Positions 51,801 through 61,201 of a stretch of DNA of 64,000 bases are shown in pieces (within the stretch, counting starts at the first letter, position 1; every line of letters starts with the position of its first letter). The stretch comes from Oscillospiraceae bacterium (GTDB lineage Bacteria; Bacillota; Clostridia; Oscillospirales; CAG-382). The DNA lies in the NCBI GenBank assembly GCA_015064625.1, contig SVRW01000006.1:34569-98568 (forward strand). Direction: 5' to 3'. A program made the translations under genes and the position numbers. The notes under the pieces were generated by a model, which saw nothing but the letters and a program-made list of their open reading frames with translations, made no database searches and was not told the DNA's origin.

Positions 51801-54039
51801 TTTTTATTGTCCCTGAATTTACAGAACTGCTTTCCGCGAAATATAAAACCTTTTCATCAAAGTCAGCGGATGAAGCAGGAAATTTGAATTCGTAAATACT
51901 TATAAGCTCGGACGAACCCTTGATTGTACTTCCGTCTATGGCAAAAACGTGGTTTGTTCCTGCGATATAAAGCTTTTCTTCTCCGAAATGAACAGATTTA
52001 ATGTTTTCGCCCACGTTTATATATTTGACAAGGGTAAATGTTTCAGAATCAAAAAGTCTGATTCCACGGTTTATACTGTTCCATACTGCCACAACGCCAA
52101 AGCCGTATTCAGCCGAAGAATTTGAAACGGAAGAATCAAAAATTGCGTATTTATGGGGGTTGTGTTCTTCGTTTTCAAAAGACGAGTTTTCATAGGAAAC
52201 GGTGAAATTTAAGGTTGTTTTCAAATTCCCGTTTTGTTTTATTAAAAGTGTATACTGCCCTTCTTCGAAAACCGTGAATTCTTTTTGCTGTTCTTTGCCG
52301 TTAAGATATATTTTTCCCCCTGTTGCTACAGATATTCTTACGGGATGTTCATATATTTCTCCGTTTTCAACTCCGCATACAGAAGGAGGCGAAAATGATA
52401 AGTCATACACAAAGGTTTTTTGATTTCCGTAAAGTCCTTTGAGAACGAGAGTATGTGTTCCGTCTGTGTTTATGGGATCTCCCGAGGTATATGGATGCCC
52501 GTTAAGAGTTGCATTTCCAAATGGGAACGTTATATAGGAATATCCGTCTCCCTCTTTCAAAACACAATTGAGAGGAAGATTGTCTGTTGTAAAGTGAACC
52601 TCTGTTTTTTTCTCGCCGTCTTCAACGACAAGAGTGTGTTCTCCTGTGTGTTTGCAAAGAGAACCGCTCTTAAAGCTTTCACCGTCGAGAAAAGCCTTGC
52701 CTCTGTTGAAAAACAAAGTTACGTTGTCGTAATATACCTTGCCGTCTTCAATTCCCGATACGAGAGGGAAATTGGTGTGAATAATCATTTGCTCTGCATC
52801 AAGTATTCCAGCTCCCGTTTTTAAGCCGTTTTCCCCCGATGCATAGGATGAGATGAGGAAATCAAATTGGTCTGAATTCATTTCAATTCCTTCGTCAAGT
52901 AAGGAGAGCGCCAAAGCTGCCGCTCCGCTGACGTAAGCCGTGGAAAATGATGTTCCTGAATCGGAAACGTATCCACCGCCGCTTGAAAGAAGTGAAAGAC
53001 CGCTTCCTGGGGCAGAAATGTCAACGGCATCGTTATACTGGGAGAAAACACAGCTGTTTCCGCTTTCGTCCACTGCACCAACACTTATAACACCGTCGTA
53101 TGAAGCAGGATAGCATTTCATTCCTGCATAATCCTTGTGGTTTCCTTCATTTCCCGATGCGGCAACGAGAATACATCCCTTGCTGTTTGCATATTTTATA
53201 GCCTTTTCTTCGCTCTCAAGCTTTTCATAGCTTCCAAGACTCATATTTATTACGTCAGCACCGCAATCTGCGGCAAAATACAAAGAGTCTATAAAATCAG
53301 AGGTGTAAACCTTTCCCTCACCGTTTGTTATCTTGATTGGCAAAACTGTACATTCGGGCGCAATTCCGCAACATCCTTTTCCGTTGTTTCCCGTTGCGGC
53401 TATGATTCCCGTAACCTTCGTTCCATGTCCTGTAACGTCTTCGTTTACGATGCTCTGACCGTTTTCATAATCGTACCCCGACAGTATGTTTGCGCCCTGT
53501 AAATCTTCATGATCTCTGTCAACGCCGCTGTCAACTACAGCAACAATGACTTCTCTTTTTCCGAATCCGTATTCCCATGCTTCATGCATTCCGATAAGCT
53601 CAAGCTCATAAACCGAAGAATACGTATCGTTGGGATAATATGCAGAAAGAGTTTTTTCTTTGTCTTTTTCGAAAAATTCTATAATTTCCTTGTTCTTTTG
53701 TAAAAATTCGCTGTTTTCCTCAATTCTTACGAGAAAAACTCTTTCTTCGCTACTCGCAAGAAGTCTGTAGTTATATCCCTTTAATGCGTCTTTTATATCT
53801 TTAAATGAAGCTTCTTCTCTGAAAGTCACTATGTATGCATCAGACCCGCCCATAACGCGAATATTCCTGCAAGTACCCCGTCCTTTGTCAGAAGCGGAAG
53901 CAATTATTTTTTTGCGCAATGAATCCTCCGAGGAAAAAGGATTTTTTTCTTCGGCAGAAACGGAAATGCATATTGAATTTAAAATCATTATCGTTCCAAA
54001 AAGTAAGGAAGCGACTTTTGAGAAAATGTTTCTTTTCAT
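48898..54039 (-). CDS. Subtilisin-like surface protease with dockerin- and cohesin-like modules
   Basis: This 1713-aa S8 peptidase has a signal peptide (1-29), a propeptide with inhibitor-like VTFREEASFKDI, and the catalytic triad at D170 (VVDSGVDRD), H205 (GHGTKV) and S364 (GTSFSTA). Several small beta domains follow, each led by the phrase VSGIEDGKVYYDN or GIEDGENYTG, then a long beta-propeller-like region (about 650-1130), Big2-like and dockerin-like parts (GDCNGDGNVDIGDLATAYQL, then FSNTGTVDVADTFTYKE, near 1398-1457), a cohesin-like domain (about 1463-1590), a small Cadherin-like beta domain and a C-terminal transmembrane helix (about 1676-1700) with a basic tail. It looks like a membrane-anchored cell-surface enzyme. 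ATG follows an A-rich, AT-rich leader with weak ribosome site. Confidence 0.85.
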   Translation of the reverse strand: MKRNIFSKVASLLFGTIMILNSICISVSAEEKNPFSSEDSLRKKIIASASDKGRGTCRNIRVMGGSDAYIVTFREEASFKDIKDALKGYNYRLLASSEERVFLVRIEENSEFLQKNKEIIEFFEKDKEKTLSAYYPNDTYSSVYELELIGMHEAWEYGFGKREVIVAVVDSGVDRDHEDLQGANILSGYDYENGQSIVNEDVTGHGTKVTGIIAATGNNGKGCCGIAPECTVLPIKITNGEGKVYTSDFIDSLYFAADCGADVINMSLGSYEKLESEEKAIKYANSKGCILVAASGNEGNHKDYAGMKCYPASYDGVISVGAVDESGNSCVFSQYNDAVDISAPGSGLSLLSSGGGYVSDSGTSFSTAYVSGAAALALSLLDEGIEMNSDQFDFLISSYASGENGLKTGAGILDAEQMIIHTNFPLVSGIEDGKVYYDNVTLFFNRGKAFLDGESFKSGSLCKHTGEHTLVVEDGEKKTEVHFTTDNLPLNCVLKEGDGYSYITFPFGNATLNGHPYTSGDPINTDGTHTLVLKGLYGNQKTFVYDLSFSPPSVCGVENGEIYEHPVRISVATGGKIYLNGKEQQKEFTVFEEGQYTLLIKQNGNLKTTLNFTVSYENSSFENEEHNPHKYAIFDSSVSNSSAEYGFGVVAVWNSINRGIRLFDSETFTLVKYINVGENIKSVHFGEEKLYIAGTNHVFAIDGSTIKGSSELISIYEFKFPASSADFDEKVLYFAESSSVNSGTIKKLSLDSFIEEDVCFVRSIPDVLSYDTLTDSVAFGKKDEGKIYVSPISGESVSVFSPFNDTKSGFIFKKGKIACNGEIFSVEENKLVFSVYDKKALYFDGKVLITEKGIYDTETFEIKGFHAMELSSVNYSSGKYCAAFGDVSLYVSKALPSATCNVSVGGKVQNSVFVEFSSISKKISHSIVHEGTIYASGNENVLYILNSETLEYISEVFLPFVPTGIESHGEYIYAYSDRVCIVAIYIPANNTLVQVNTQGCISDLDVWGEYIALISKGSLYIYNTAGKLITTDESGEYLSITISHDGKNLYATHSRSFYNVLTSYILPTLEIEYERILEYEADDIFCDSTYLYINTAAYLTRNGNIAASCAAKIYGRTFNTFITSNGLFSNDSYISFYPLRADEFILTENGKLFLFREDGIYISENVYGGDYNTDPVVSGIEDGENYTGKITVSFEKGIAYLDGKRIFSNSEISDGGKHILTVVLPLGLSLDYSFSINASLTGLRIKGGNTALKVNDTIKFEVEFLPAGAPEEKIMFYCEDDCVSVTSDGLLTALKPGEATLFAATDDGRLVTDIKVSVLSSMLTFTPSYLGIDRANGILYGVSSGTTVSGLINFLDSSLRNDAVVYDGENKAAGIVKTGMKIVLQNKKGEILDSLLVSVTGDCNGDGNVDIGDLATAYQLIGNENAEAVFIKSADFSNTGTVDVADTFTYKEIILGNEKNVSSANAEIPYFSGNVNLDAKREEDGTITLTLLVNGDFSEILGGISGKILYNKNSLTFISANKTGLIHGVEETDGELSFLTVFENNSACIELTFLSSSDAEISFFAENIKIFCKETQKTEKLSATLKSSEKEELSSLIPSTGTLIPEFSPNVFSYALRLPFGLNEVEFKTANGEILEAFGNKNFSDGDVITILYEDTEYKITLIIEKELKEDESVSILLIVLVSVLSVAILALLAIGVFWGYKKMVTTKSKPIN

Positions 54040-54076
54040 TTTACTTTTTTATAATATTTGATTTGGAGCTTTGTCA

Positions 54077-54175
54077 AATTCGGAATAAAGGCAGCTTTTT
54101 TCACTTTGTTCAAAAAGCATTTTTATAAAATTATCTTTCTTTATTCCGCGTTCTGCATTACGAATTCCGCATTGA
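54077..54175. repeat. Dispersed palindromic repeat, copy E
   Basis: AATTCGGAATAAAGG at 54077-54091 faces ATTCCGCGTTCTGCATTACG and ATTCCGCATTG at 54143-54174. The core has a hairpin (AAGGCAGCTTTTTTC and AAAAAGCATTTT). The right units run into the trmN6 gene and code for its last residues. Confidence 0.6.
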
Positions 54176-54868
54176 TTGAACCAAAGACGTTTCTTTAACT
54201 GTTATTTTAAGCCCTGCCTTTGCACCCTTTGTCCCTTGGACGAGTACTGTTTCAACCTTTTCTTTTTTATATATAAGCTCTATATGCTTAGGCTCTATTC
54301 GGTTTTCCTTCATAGCATAGAGAAGCTCTGTGAGTCTGTCTGCTCTGAATACTGCATAGAACTTTCCACCGTATTTAAGGCAATATGAAGCGGCGGCACA
54401 AAAATCGTCGATAACACCATTCATTTCGTGACGTGCTGTCAGCTTTTCAAGGCTTTCGCTCTGTTTTCCGCTTCCGTTTTTAAAATATGGGGGATTTAGC
54501 GTAACAAAATCCATTGTTTCTCTTTCGCAAAAGGAGGATATATTTCTGATGTCACCTAAAATCGGGGTGAATTTATCCTCAAAGCCATTTTCCTTTGCGT
54601 TATGCAAAGCAAGCTTGTGGAGACTTTCCTGAATTTCTATCCCTTTTATTTCTTTCCCTTTGTTTTCGGAAAGGAGAAGCAAGGGGATAACCCCGCTTCC
54701 CGTTCCTAAATCCATACCCTTTTCGTGAGGGAGTATTCCTGCAAATTTTGAAAGAAGAACGGAATCCGTTCCCATTCTGAAACCGTTTTTTCGTTCGGTC
54801 AGAATAACTCTTTCGTTTATGGGACTTTTTTCGTATATTTCCTCATCAGCGTAGTTTTCTGTTACCAT
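54158..54868 (-). CDS. trmN6: tRNA1(Val) A37 N6-methyltransferase-like protein
   Basis: A 236-aa Rossmann methyltransferase of the TrmN6/YfiC type, with the SAM site MDLGTGSGVIPLLL and the adenine-methylating motif VTLNPPYFK. RHEMNGVIDDFCAAASYCL and VFRADRLTELL are also family features. The ATG overlaps the PBP1 stop region (7 bases). The C-terminal residues (SMRNS) are encoded by dispersed repeat E, so the original end may have been altered. Substrate assignment is by family. Confidence 0.85.
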   Translation of the reverse strand: MVTENYADEEIYEKSPINERVILTERKNGFRMGTDSVLLSKFAGILPHEKGMDLGTGSGVIPLLLLSENKGKEIKGIEIQESLHKLALHNAKENGFEDKFTPILGDIRNISSFCERETMDFVTLNPPYFKNGSGKQSESLEKLTARHEMNGVIDDFCAAASYCLKYGGKFYAVFRADRLTELLYAMKENRIEPKHIELIYKKEKVETVLVQGTKGAKAGLKITVKETSLVQSMRNS

Positions 54869-57477
54869 TCTCCGTCCTCCGAAGGCGTATTGTCCTCTGG
54901 AATTTCTTCGTCCTTATGGTAATGCTCAAGGCATACTCTGTTGTACGGCTTCTTTATGGATGAGCTGATTCCGAAGAACTTAACTCCTTCGTATTCGGGA
55001 AGGTTGGCATAGAAAGGAACAGATTCCTTTTCAGGGAAAACGTACCCTGCAGGGACGGGATGATACAGATATTGGGTGTCGCTTACGGAAACGTAGGATT
55101 CAAAAGCTCTGTAGTTAAGACGAAGTGCAACTTTTTTGGTATATGGGCAAGCGCATCCGTCGAGGCAAACGGCTTTCGTTGTTGGGTCCCAATCAACTAA
55201 AATATGCTTGTCACAAGTTGTTGTGGGCTGTGTTCCTATGGCAAAATACCCTTCCTCAATACAGTTTCCACCGTTTATTTCGCAATAAAGGTCTTTTCCG
55301 CAGGCTTCTGAAGGCAATTTGCCCGAAACTGTGCAGTATTTAACCTTGATAATACCCGAAGGAACGTCAAACTTGGTTTTGTATTTGGTGTTTGAGTCTT
55401 TCAAGTCCTGATATATGAACTTCATAACGTTGTCCCAAAGTGAGAGGGCGGGGTTTACGGAATAACCGCTGAGAGCCTTGTTGTTGTCGTAACCGAACCA
55501 GCAAGCTCCCACGTATTCGGGTGTAAGACCTACGAAATATCTGTCACGGTCATCGTTGGTTGAACCTGTTTTTGCCGCAACCTCAACACCGTATGTGTTA
55601 TCCAACGTTACTCTGTAACCTGTACCTGCGGCGTTTGAAACAACGTTTCTCATAATGGAAGTCATAACGTATGCAGTTTGCTCTGAAATTGCAGTTGTAA
55701 CTCTACCCGTTTTATCAGAAAGAATAATATCTCCTCTGCTGTTTCTTACTTCGGTGTAGAATCTTGGCGTGTATGATTCTCCACCGTTGGCAAACATACA
55801 GTATCCGCTGCACATCTCAAGGGTCGTAACACCGTAAGTGAAAGAACCGAGAGCCATAGGAGAAACGGCTATATCGGAATACGTTGTTCCCGAAACCATT
55901 GTGCTTGCAACAGGACTTGTAAATCCTAAGGTTTCCGTAAGGAAGCTGAAGCATTCCTGAGGAGTGAGTTTGTTTACAAGGTCAACAGCTATTGTGTTGA
56001 GGGATTTCATAACCGCATAGTTAACTGAAATAAGTCCCTTGAAGCCTGAAGGCGTATTACCGGGCCAATATTTATCGTCAATAATCATTGTAGGAACGTC
56101 GTCAACAGCAGAGCCGTATGTGATAAGTCCCTTTTCTAATGCAAGAGAATATACGGTAAGAGGTTTTATGGAAGAACCGCACTGACGTTTACTCTGTGTT
56201 GCTCTGTTGAGACCGCGGCTTTCTTTCTTTTCGCCTCTGCCGCCAACAAGTCCCAAAACGTCTCCGTTTTCAGGGTTCATAATGACCATTGCCGCCTGCG
56301 GTTTAACACCGCCAACGCTATCCTCTTTCTCGCCCTTGAGGAAAAGGTAGGTACTGCTGTCATCTTCAAATACGGTTTCCAATGCGTTTTGAACAGAGGG
56401 GTCAAGAGTGGTTATTATTTTAAGTCCACCGGAAAATACCATTCTCGTTGCAGTTACTTTATCATAATCGTATTCTTCCATAAGATCTTCAATAACCTTG
56501 TCAATAACTGCATCAACGTAATAGGAGTGGATAGTTTCTTCGTAATCCTCATCTGTTGAGCTTTTAAGAACGAGAGGAGTGTCTTTCGCTTCAAGATACT
56601 GTTCTTCGGAAATATAACCCTGCTCCCACATAAGCTTCAGAACGAGGTTTCTTCTGTCTCTGTTATGCCCTGGGTTTCTTATTGGATCGTATTTCGTGGG
56701 GGATTTTGGTATGGAAGCGAGTGCCGCACATTCAACAAGGGTAAGGTCTTTAAGCTCTTTCCCAAAATATTCCTGTGCCGCAGCTTTAACACCGTTTGTC
56801 CTTTGTGACATATATATGGTGTTAAGATACATTTCAAGAATTTCGGGCTTTGAATATTTCTTTTCAACGTTCAAGGCTCGGAGAATTTCCTGAACCTTTC
56901 TTTCAACCGTTTTTTCATCGTCACCCGATGCGTTTTTGATAAGCTGTTGGGTTATGGTAGAACCGCCTGAGTTGTCGCCCGAAGGAGAAATAAAGTTCAA
57001 AAAAGCATTACCGGTTCTTCGTATATCAACGCCGTTATGCTCGAAGAAACGTTTGTCTTCAACAGCGATAAATGCACTGGCGAGATAAGGGGAGGTTTTA
57101 ATTTCCTCGTATTCCGCCCAGAGTCTGTTTTCTGTTCCGTGAAGTCTGTCAGCTTCAAGCTCTACTTCGTTGCCCATTTTGTCAATGTAATAAATAGACG
57201 TTGATAGACTGCTTTCGAATTGAAGGTTATCAAGTCCCGTGTATTCCGCATCAACGTATTCGCTGACGTACATAACCAAAGCGGCACCTACGGCAATACC
57301 TGTAACTATTCCTATCATAAGAAGCGTGAAAAGCACGTTTACCACGTACGTCATCATCTTGTACAGTATGAAAAGAATTATTTGCAAAGGGTATGCAAGA
57401 GTACCCTTGACCATTTTCAGACTGTAATTCTTTGCTTTCTTATTGGTGAATTTTTTATTGTTTTTTTTCTCGTTCAT
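54862..57477 (-). CDS. Class A penicillin-binding protein (PBP1A-like)
   Basis: A bifunctional peptidoglycan synthase. A basic cytoplasmic N-terminus and transmembrane helix (about 40-70) precede the GT51 domain (EDKRFFEHNGVDIRRTGNAF, GGSTITQQLIKN, LEMYLNTIYM) and the transpeptidase domain with the active Ser435 in GSSIKPLTVY, the SLN motif (VMKSLNTIAVD) and KTGST. A Cys-rich tail follows (CTVSGKLPSEAC, CDKHILVDWD, CLDGCACPY). At 871 aa it is normal. The ATG overlaps the dnaE stop as ATGA. Confidence 0.94.
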   Translation of the reverse strand: MNEKKNNKKFTNKKAKNYSLKMVKGTLAYPLQIILFILYKMMTYVVNVLFTLLMIGIVTGIAVGAALVMYVSEYVDAEYTGLDNLQFESSLSTSIYYIDKMGNEVELEADRLHGTENRLWAEYEEIKTSPYLASAFIAVEDKRFFEHNGVDIRRTGNAFLNFISPSGDNSGGSTITQQLIKNASGDDEKTVERKVQEILRALNVEKKYSKPEILEMYLNTIYMSQRTNGVKAAAQEYFGKELKDLTLVECAALASIPKSPTKYDPIRNPGHNRDRRNLVLKLMWEQGYISEEQYLEAKDTPLVLKSSTDEDYEETIHSYYVDAVIDKVIEDLMEEYDYDKVTATRMVFSGGLKIITTLDPSVQNALETVFEDDSSTYLFLKGEKEDSVGGVKPQAAMVIMNPENGDVLGLVGGRGEKKESRGLNRATQSKRQCGSSIKPLTVYSLALEKGLITYGSAVDDVPTMIIDDKYWPGNTPSGFKGLISVNYAVMKSLNTIAVDLVNKLTPQECFSFLTETLGFTSPVASTMVSGTTYSDIAVSPMALGSFTYGVTTLEMCSGYCMFANGGESYTPRFYTEVRNSRGDIILSDKTGRVTTAISEQTAYVMTSIMRNVVSNAAGTGYRVTLDNTYGVEVAAKTGSTNDDRDRYFVGLTPEYVGACWFGYDNNKALSGYSVNPALSLWDNVMKFIYQDLKDSNTKYKTKFDVPSGIIKVKYCTVSGKLPSEACGKDLYCEINGGNCIEEGYFAIGTQPTTTCDKHILVDWDPTTKAVCLDGCACPYTKKVALRLNYRAFESYVSVSDTQYLYHPVPAGYVFPEKESVPFYANLPEYEGVKFFGISSSIKKPYNRVCLEHYHKDEEIPEDNTPSEDGEW

Positions 57478-60449
57478 TTGTTGTTCCTTTCCAAAGCCTT
57501 CAGTTTAACGTTGTCTGAACCCATTAACTTATTGATGGCAGACAGGTTGCTTTCTGAATTTTTAAAGAAAGCATCCTTCAGCTCTGCCGTTTTACCAGAA
57601 GCTTCGTCGTAGATTCTTACAACGCAATCCTTTGAGTCCGATGAAAGCTTTTCCATGACTAAAGGAAGATTGTTTCTGTTGCTTTCGGTAAGCTTTATGT
57701 ATAAGGCGTATTTCTTTTCGCCCTTTTGTAATTTCAAAGGATGATAAAAATCAACGCCCGTATATTCTTTTTCAAAAATGCGAAGGTCAGTTTCTGCATA
57801 TTCTTCCGTTTTTCTTCTCGGATAATTAAGAAGCGCAGGCGAATCAAAGGAAAGAGTCATTTGCGCATCACTTGCAGATGAAAACGTTCCCGCAGAAATC
57901 GTATCCTCGCAAAGATTAGTAAGAGTTGCTCTGTTTTCTCCAAAGCAGTCAAGAGCGCCCGATTTTGCAAGAGCAACTGCGGCAGTAGAGCCTATGGTAC
58001 TTCCGACTCTTGAAATGAAATCATCTGCCGACGTATATTCTCCCCCTTTTTTCCTCTCCTTAACTATTTTATCTGCTACGGCAATGCCAACGCCTTTTAT
58101 AGAAGCGAGACCATATATAATTCCTTCTTCGCAGGGAGAAAAGCAGGAATCCGAGCGGTTTACGGAAGGAGGGAGAAGCTCAAAACCCAATTTACGAACA
58201 GATAGGGAATATTCATATATTTTGCTGAATTGCCCCGCCACACTATCGAGCCTTGCGGAAAAATATTCCCTTGGATATATTCGTTTTAGATATGCTGTTT
58301 CGTATGCAAGCTTTGCATATGCCACAGCGTGACTTTTGTTGAAGGCATATTTTGCAAAGGAGCTTATCTGTTCAAAAAGGGCGGAAGCTTTTTCTTTATC
58401 GATGCCGTTGCTTTCGCATCCCTTGACGAACGCTTCATTTTCAGATTTCATTTTAAGGCTGTCTTTTTTCGCCATTGCACGTCTTACGATATCAGCGTGA
58501 CCCAACGTGAATCCTGCGGCATCTCTGCAAAGACTCATTATTTGTTCTTGGTATATAGGACAGCCGTAGGTGGACTCAAGGGAGGCTTTTGCTTCTTCAA
58601 AGGGATAGGAAACAGAAGAAGGATCTTTTTTCCCCTTAATATATGAATCAATGTATATTTTAGGTCCTGGTCTGTATAAGGAAATGAGGTCTGTAAGCCC
58701 GTCCATGTTGGAAGGCTGAAGCTTTTTCAAAAGTTCCTTCATTCCTTGGCTTTCAAGCTGAAAAATACCGCTTGAATCTCCATCACAGAGCATTTTGTAA
58801 ACCCGATCATCTTCGGGCGGTGCGTCCGTATAGACTTCACCATATCTTTCTTTGATAAGCTTTTTGGCTTTATCGATAACTGTTAAATATTTTATCCCCA
58901 AAAAATCTATTTTCAGAAGCCCAAGCTTTGCGCAGGTATCCATAGAGTACTGCGTCAGAGTCATGTTACTGCTTTGGACAGACATTAACGGAACGTAAGA
59001 AACAGCAGGTTCTTTTGTGAGAATTATTCCTGAAGGATGGGAAGAAACGGTTCTTGGTCTACCTTCAAGCAATTTGCAAATTCTCACAGCTTCTCTTGCG
59101 TTCTTGCTGAATGAAACCGCTTTTTCCAATTCTTTGCTTTGGGATATTGCTTCATCAACGGTTATTCCTGTTTTATCGGGAATGTTTTTTATCAATTCGG
59201 AAGCATCCCATTTAAGATATGAAGCAACGTCACGGATAACTTGTCTGAAGGCGAATCGTGAATAGTTAGCAATTCCGCAAACGTGTTTTTTTCCGTATTT
59301 TTCTCTGACGTAGTTTATAACTTCTTCTCTGCGTTCATCCCCGAAATCAATGTCAAAATCTGGCATCGTAACCCGCTCCTCGTTGAGAAAACGCTGGAAA
59401 ATAAGTCCGTTTTCAACAGGATCAACAGTTGTTATTCCAAGGGCATATGCAGTAAGACTTCCAACACCCGACCCTCTGCCGGGACCTACGGGAATACCAT
59501 TTTCCTTGGCATAGGAAACGAAATCCTCGGTTATGAGAAAATAATCGGAAAACCCCATCTTCTCTATGGTAGAAAGCTCGGCTTCAAGCCTATTTATATA
59601 TTTTTCATTATTATCAAGACAAAGCTTCTTGAGTCCTTCCGCTGCTTTTTCCCTTAACAAAGCAACTGCATCACTTGTGGGAAAAGAAGGAAGATGTAAT
59701 TTTGACGTGTCGAAAGAAACGTTGCATTTTTTCCCTATGGCTTCCGTGTTTTCCCAGATAAAGGGAAGATCGGAAAAGAGGCTTTTCAGCTCGGGTATTT
59801 CCCTTAAATAATAAGGATGTTCTTCTTTTGTTATCTCTCCGTGCTTTATATATTCAAGGAATGAAAGGATTTCTCCGCTTTCCTTTCTTGTCATATAAAC
59901 AGGGGTCGAAATAACGCATTTAACAAAGCTTTTTTTGCAGAATTCGTATATAGCTTTGGTTGATTCTATTTGCTCTGCGGAATCTTCGGGAATACGTTCA
60001 ATTCCCACATAAAATTCCGAAAAACACTCTTTCATTGCTAAAAGAGATTTTTCTGCTCCGTCTTTACTCTTTCTGAATATTTCTTCAAGGTTTAAGAGAA
60101 CGGCTATTATATTTTGTGCGTATTTTGGAAATATATGTGGCGGTACGGTTCCTTCTGTCATAGCAAAGGAAGAAAAAACGTTAAGGGCAGAAAGCCCGTC
60201 GTTGTTTTTTGCGAGAAGAAGTAAATCAAGCTTCTCTCCTGCTTTGAACGTGGAAACCTCGCATCCTATTATAGGGTTTATGTTTTTCCGTCTGGCTTCT
60301 TCACAGAATTCGGGAGATGATGCAAGAGTGCCTTTGTCAGTTTTGGCGACGGCTGTATAGGAAAGCTCTACGGCTCTGTCTATAAGCTCGTTTGCGCGAC
60401 ATTCACCCTCAAAGAGAGAATATTCGGTATATACACGCAAAACCGTCAT
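57474..60449 (-). CDS. dnaE: DNA polymerase III alpha subunit, DnaE-type
   Basis: A replicative/repair C-family polymerase without the PolC exonuclease insert. Catalytic Asp residues lie in MPDFDIDFGDERREEVI, with PVGPGRGSGVGSLTAYALGI, KIDFLGIKYLTVIDK, FQLESQGMKELL and the helix-hairpin-helix SIKGVGIAVADKIVKERKKG. The PHP domain at the N-terminus has degenerate metal ligands (VYTEYSLFEGECRANEL). At 991 aa it is shorter than most DnaE (about 1150). It starts as TAATG with whiA and overlaps PBP1. Confidence 0.93.
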   Translation of the reverse strand: MTVLRVYTEYSLFEGECRANELIDRAVELSYTAVAKTDKGTLASSPEFCEEARRKNINPIIGCEVSTFKAGEKLDLLLLAKNNDGLSALNVFSSFAMTEGTVPPHIFPKYAQNIIAVLLNLEEIFRKSKDGAEKSLLAMKECFSEFYVGIERIPEDSAEQIESTKAIYEFCKKSFVKCVISTPVYMTRKESGEILSFLEYIKHGEITKEEHPYYLREIPELKSLFSDLPFIWENTEAIGKKCNVSFDTSKLHLPSFPTSDAVALLREKAAEGLKKLCLDNNEKYINRLEAELSTIEKMGFSDYFLITEDFVSYAKENGIPVGPGRGSGVGSLTAYALGITTVDPVENGLIFQRFLNEERVTMPDFDIDFGDERREEVINYVREKYGKKHVCGIANYSRFAFRQVIRDVASYLKWDASELIKNIPDKTGITVDEAISQSKELEKAVSFSKNAREAVRICKLLEGRPRTVSSHPSGIILTKEPAVSYVPLMSVQSSNMTLTQYSMDTCAKLGLLKIDFLGIKYLTVIDKAKKLIKERYGEVYTDAPPEDDRVYKMLCDGDSSGIFQLESQGMKELLKKLQPSNMDGLTDLISLYRPGPKIYIDSYIKGKKDPSSVSYPFEEAKASLESTYGCPIYQEQIMSLCRDAAGFTLGHADIVRRAMAKKDSLKMKSENEAFVKGCESNGIDKEKASALFEQISSFAKYAFNKSHAVAYAKLAYETAYLKRIYPREYFSARLDSVAGQFSKIYEYSLSVRKLGFELLPPSVNRSDSCFSPCEEGIIYGLASIKGVGIAVADKIVKERKKGGEYTSADDFISRVGSTIGSTAAVALAKSGALDCFGENRATLTNLCEDTISAGTFSSASDAQMTLSFDSPALLNYPRRKTEEYAETDLRIFEKEYTGVDFYHPLKLQKGEKKYALYIKLTESNRNNLPLVMEKLSSDSKDCVVRIYDEASGKTAELKDAFFKNSESNLSAINKLMGSDNVKLKALERNNK

Positions 60450-61132
60450 TACATATCCTCCGATTTTAACTCCTCTGCCATGGAAACAAGCTTTTTCAAT
60501 CTGTAATTAAGCCCCGATTTACTTACGGCAACGGGGGAGAGGGAAACGAGCTGACTCAATCCTTCTTCGGGATATGCTTCTCTGAGCATAGCGGCTTCTC
60601 TCAGCTCGCTTTTCAACGTTTCAAGCATACCGTATTTCCTGAGAAGCTTTATGGCTTCCAATTGTTCGCCTGCGGCGGCAGTTGTCCTTGCTATGTTTGC
60701 AACCTCTGCGTTGCACTTTCTTTGCAACCGAACCCTTTCCTCACTGACAACCCCTTCTTCAAAAACTCTCATGGCAAAAGGTGTTGCTTTACAAAAAGCT
60801 AAAAAGTCTGCAACGCTTTCACAGCTTTTGCAGTAAAAGCATTTTTTGCCACGGATTTTTCCTGAGGAAATTGAAACGCCTTCTTCAAGAAGAGAATATA
60901 TGAATTCTTCCACTTCCTCTTTTGGATAAACGAAAAGCTGAAAGCTTTTTGCAGGGTCGCTCATTGTTCCGTATTCACAAAAAACTCCTGCTATGTATTG
61001 AGCTGTACATTTTTTGCATCCAAATTCAGCGGTTATTCCTTTCACACCTGCGTCAAAGGAAGCTTTACAGCAATCCTTCCCGCTTTCACGTGCTTCGTAT
61101 AAATATTTTTTTACATCCTTTGAAAACGACAT
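60449..61132 (-). CDS. whiA: WhiA-type regulator, short form
   Basis: WhiA is a conserved Gram-positive DNA-binding protein with a LAGLIDADG-like N-terminal part and a C-terminal helix-turn-helix. It shows MSFSKDVKKYLYEA, YIAGVFCEYGTMSDPAKSFQ, CNAEVANIARTTAAAGEQLE and the HTH SLSPVAVSKSGLNYRLKKLV. At 227 aa it is about 80 residues shorter than usual, mainly in the first half, and carries many Cys. It lies directly upstream of dnaE (TAATG overlap). Its role in division or sporulation control here is inference. Confidence 0.88.
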   Translation of the reverse strand: MSFSKDVKKYLYEARESGKDCCKASFDAGVKGITAEFGCKKCTAQYIAGVFCEYGTMSDPAKSFQLFVYPKEEVEEFIYSLLEEGVSISSGKIRGKKCFYCKSCESVADFLAFCKATPFAMRVFEEGVVSEERVRLQRKCNAEVANIARTTAAAGEQLEAIKLLRKYGMLETLKSELREAAMLREAYPEEGLSQLVSLSPVAVSKSGLNYRLKKLVSMAEELKSEDM

Positions 61133-61201
61133 TTTCTCAATTCTTTCAAAATAAGTTGATTTTGCGGTTAATACATTATTACCGCATTATATAAATTGTA
61201 G

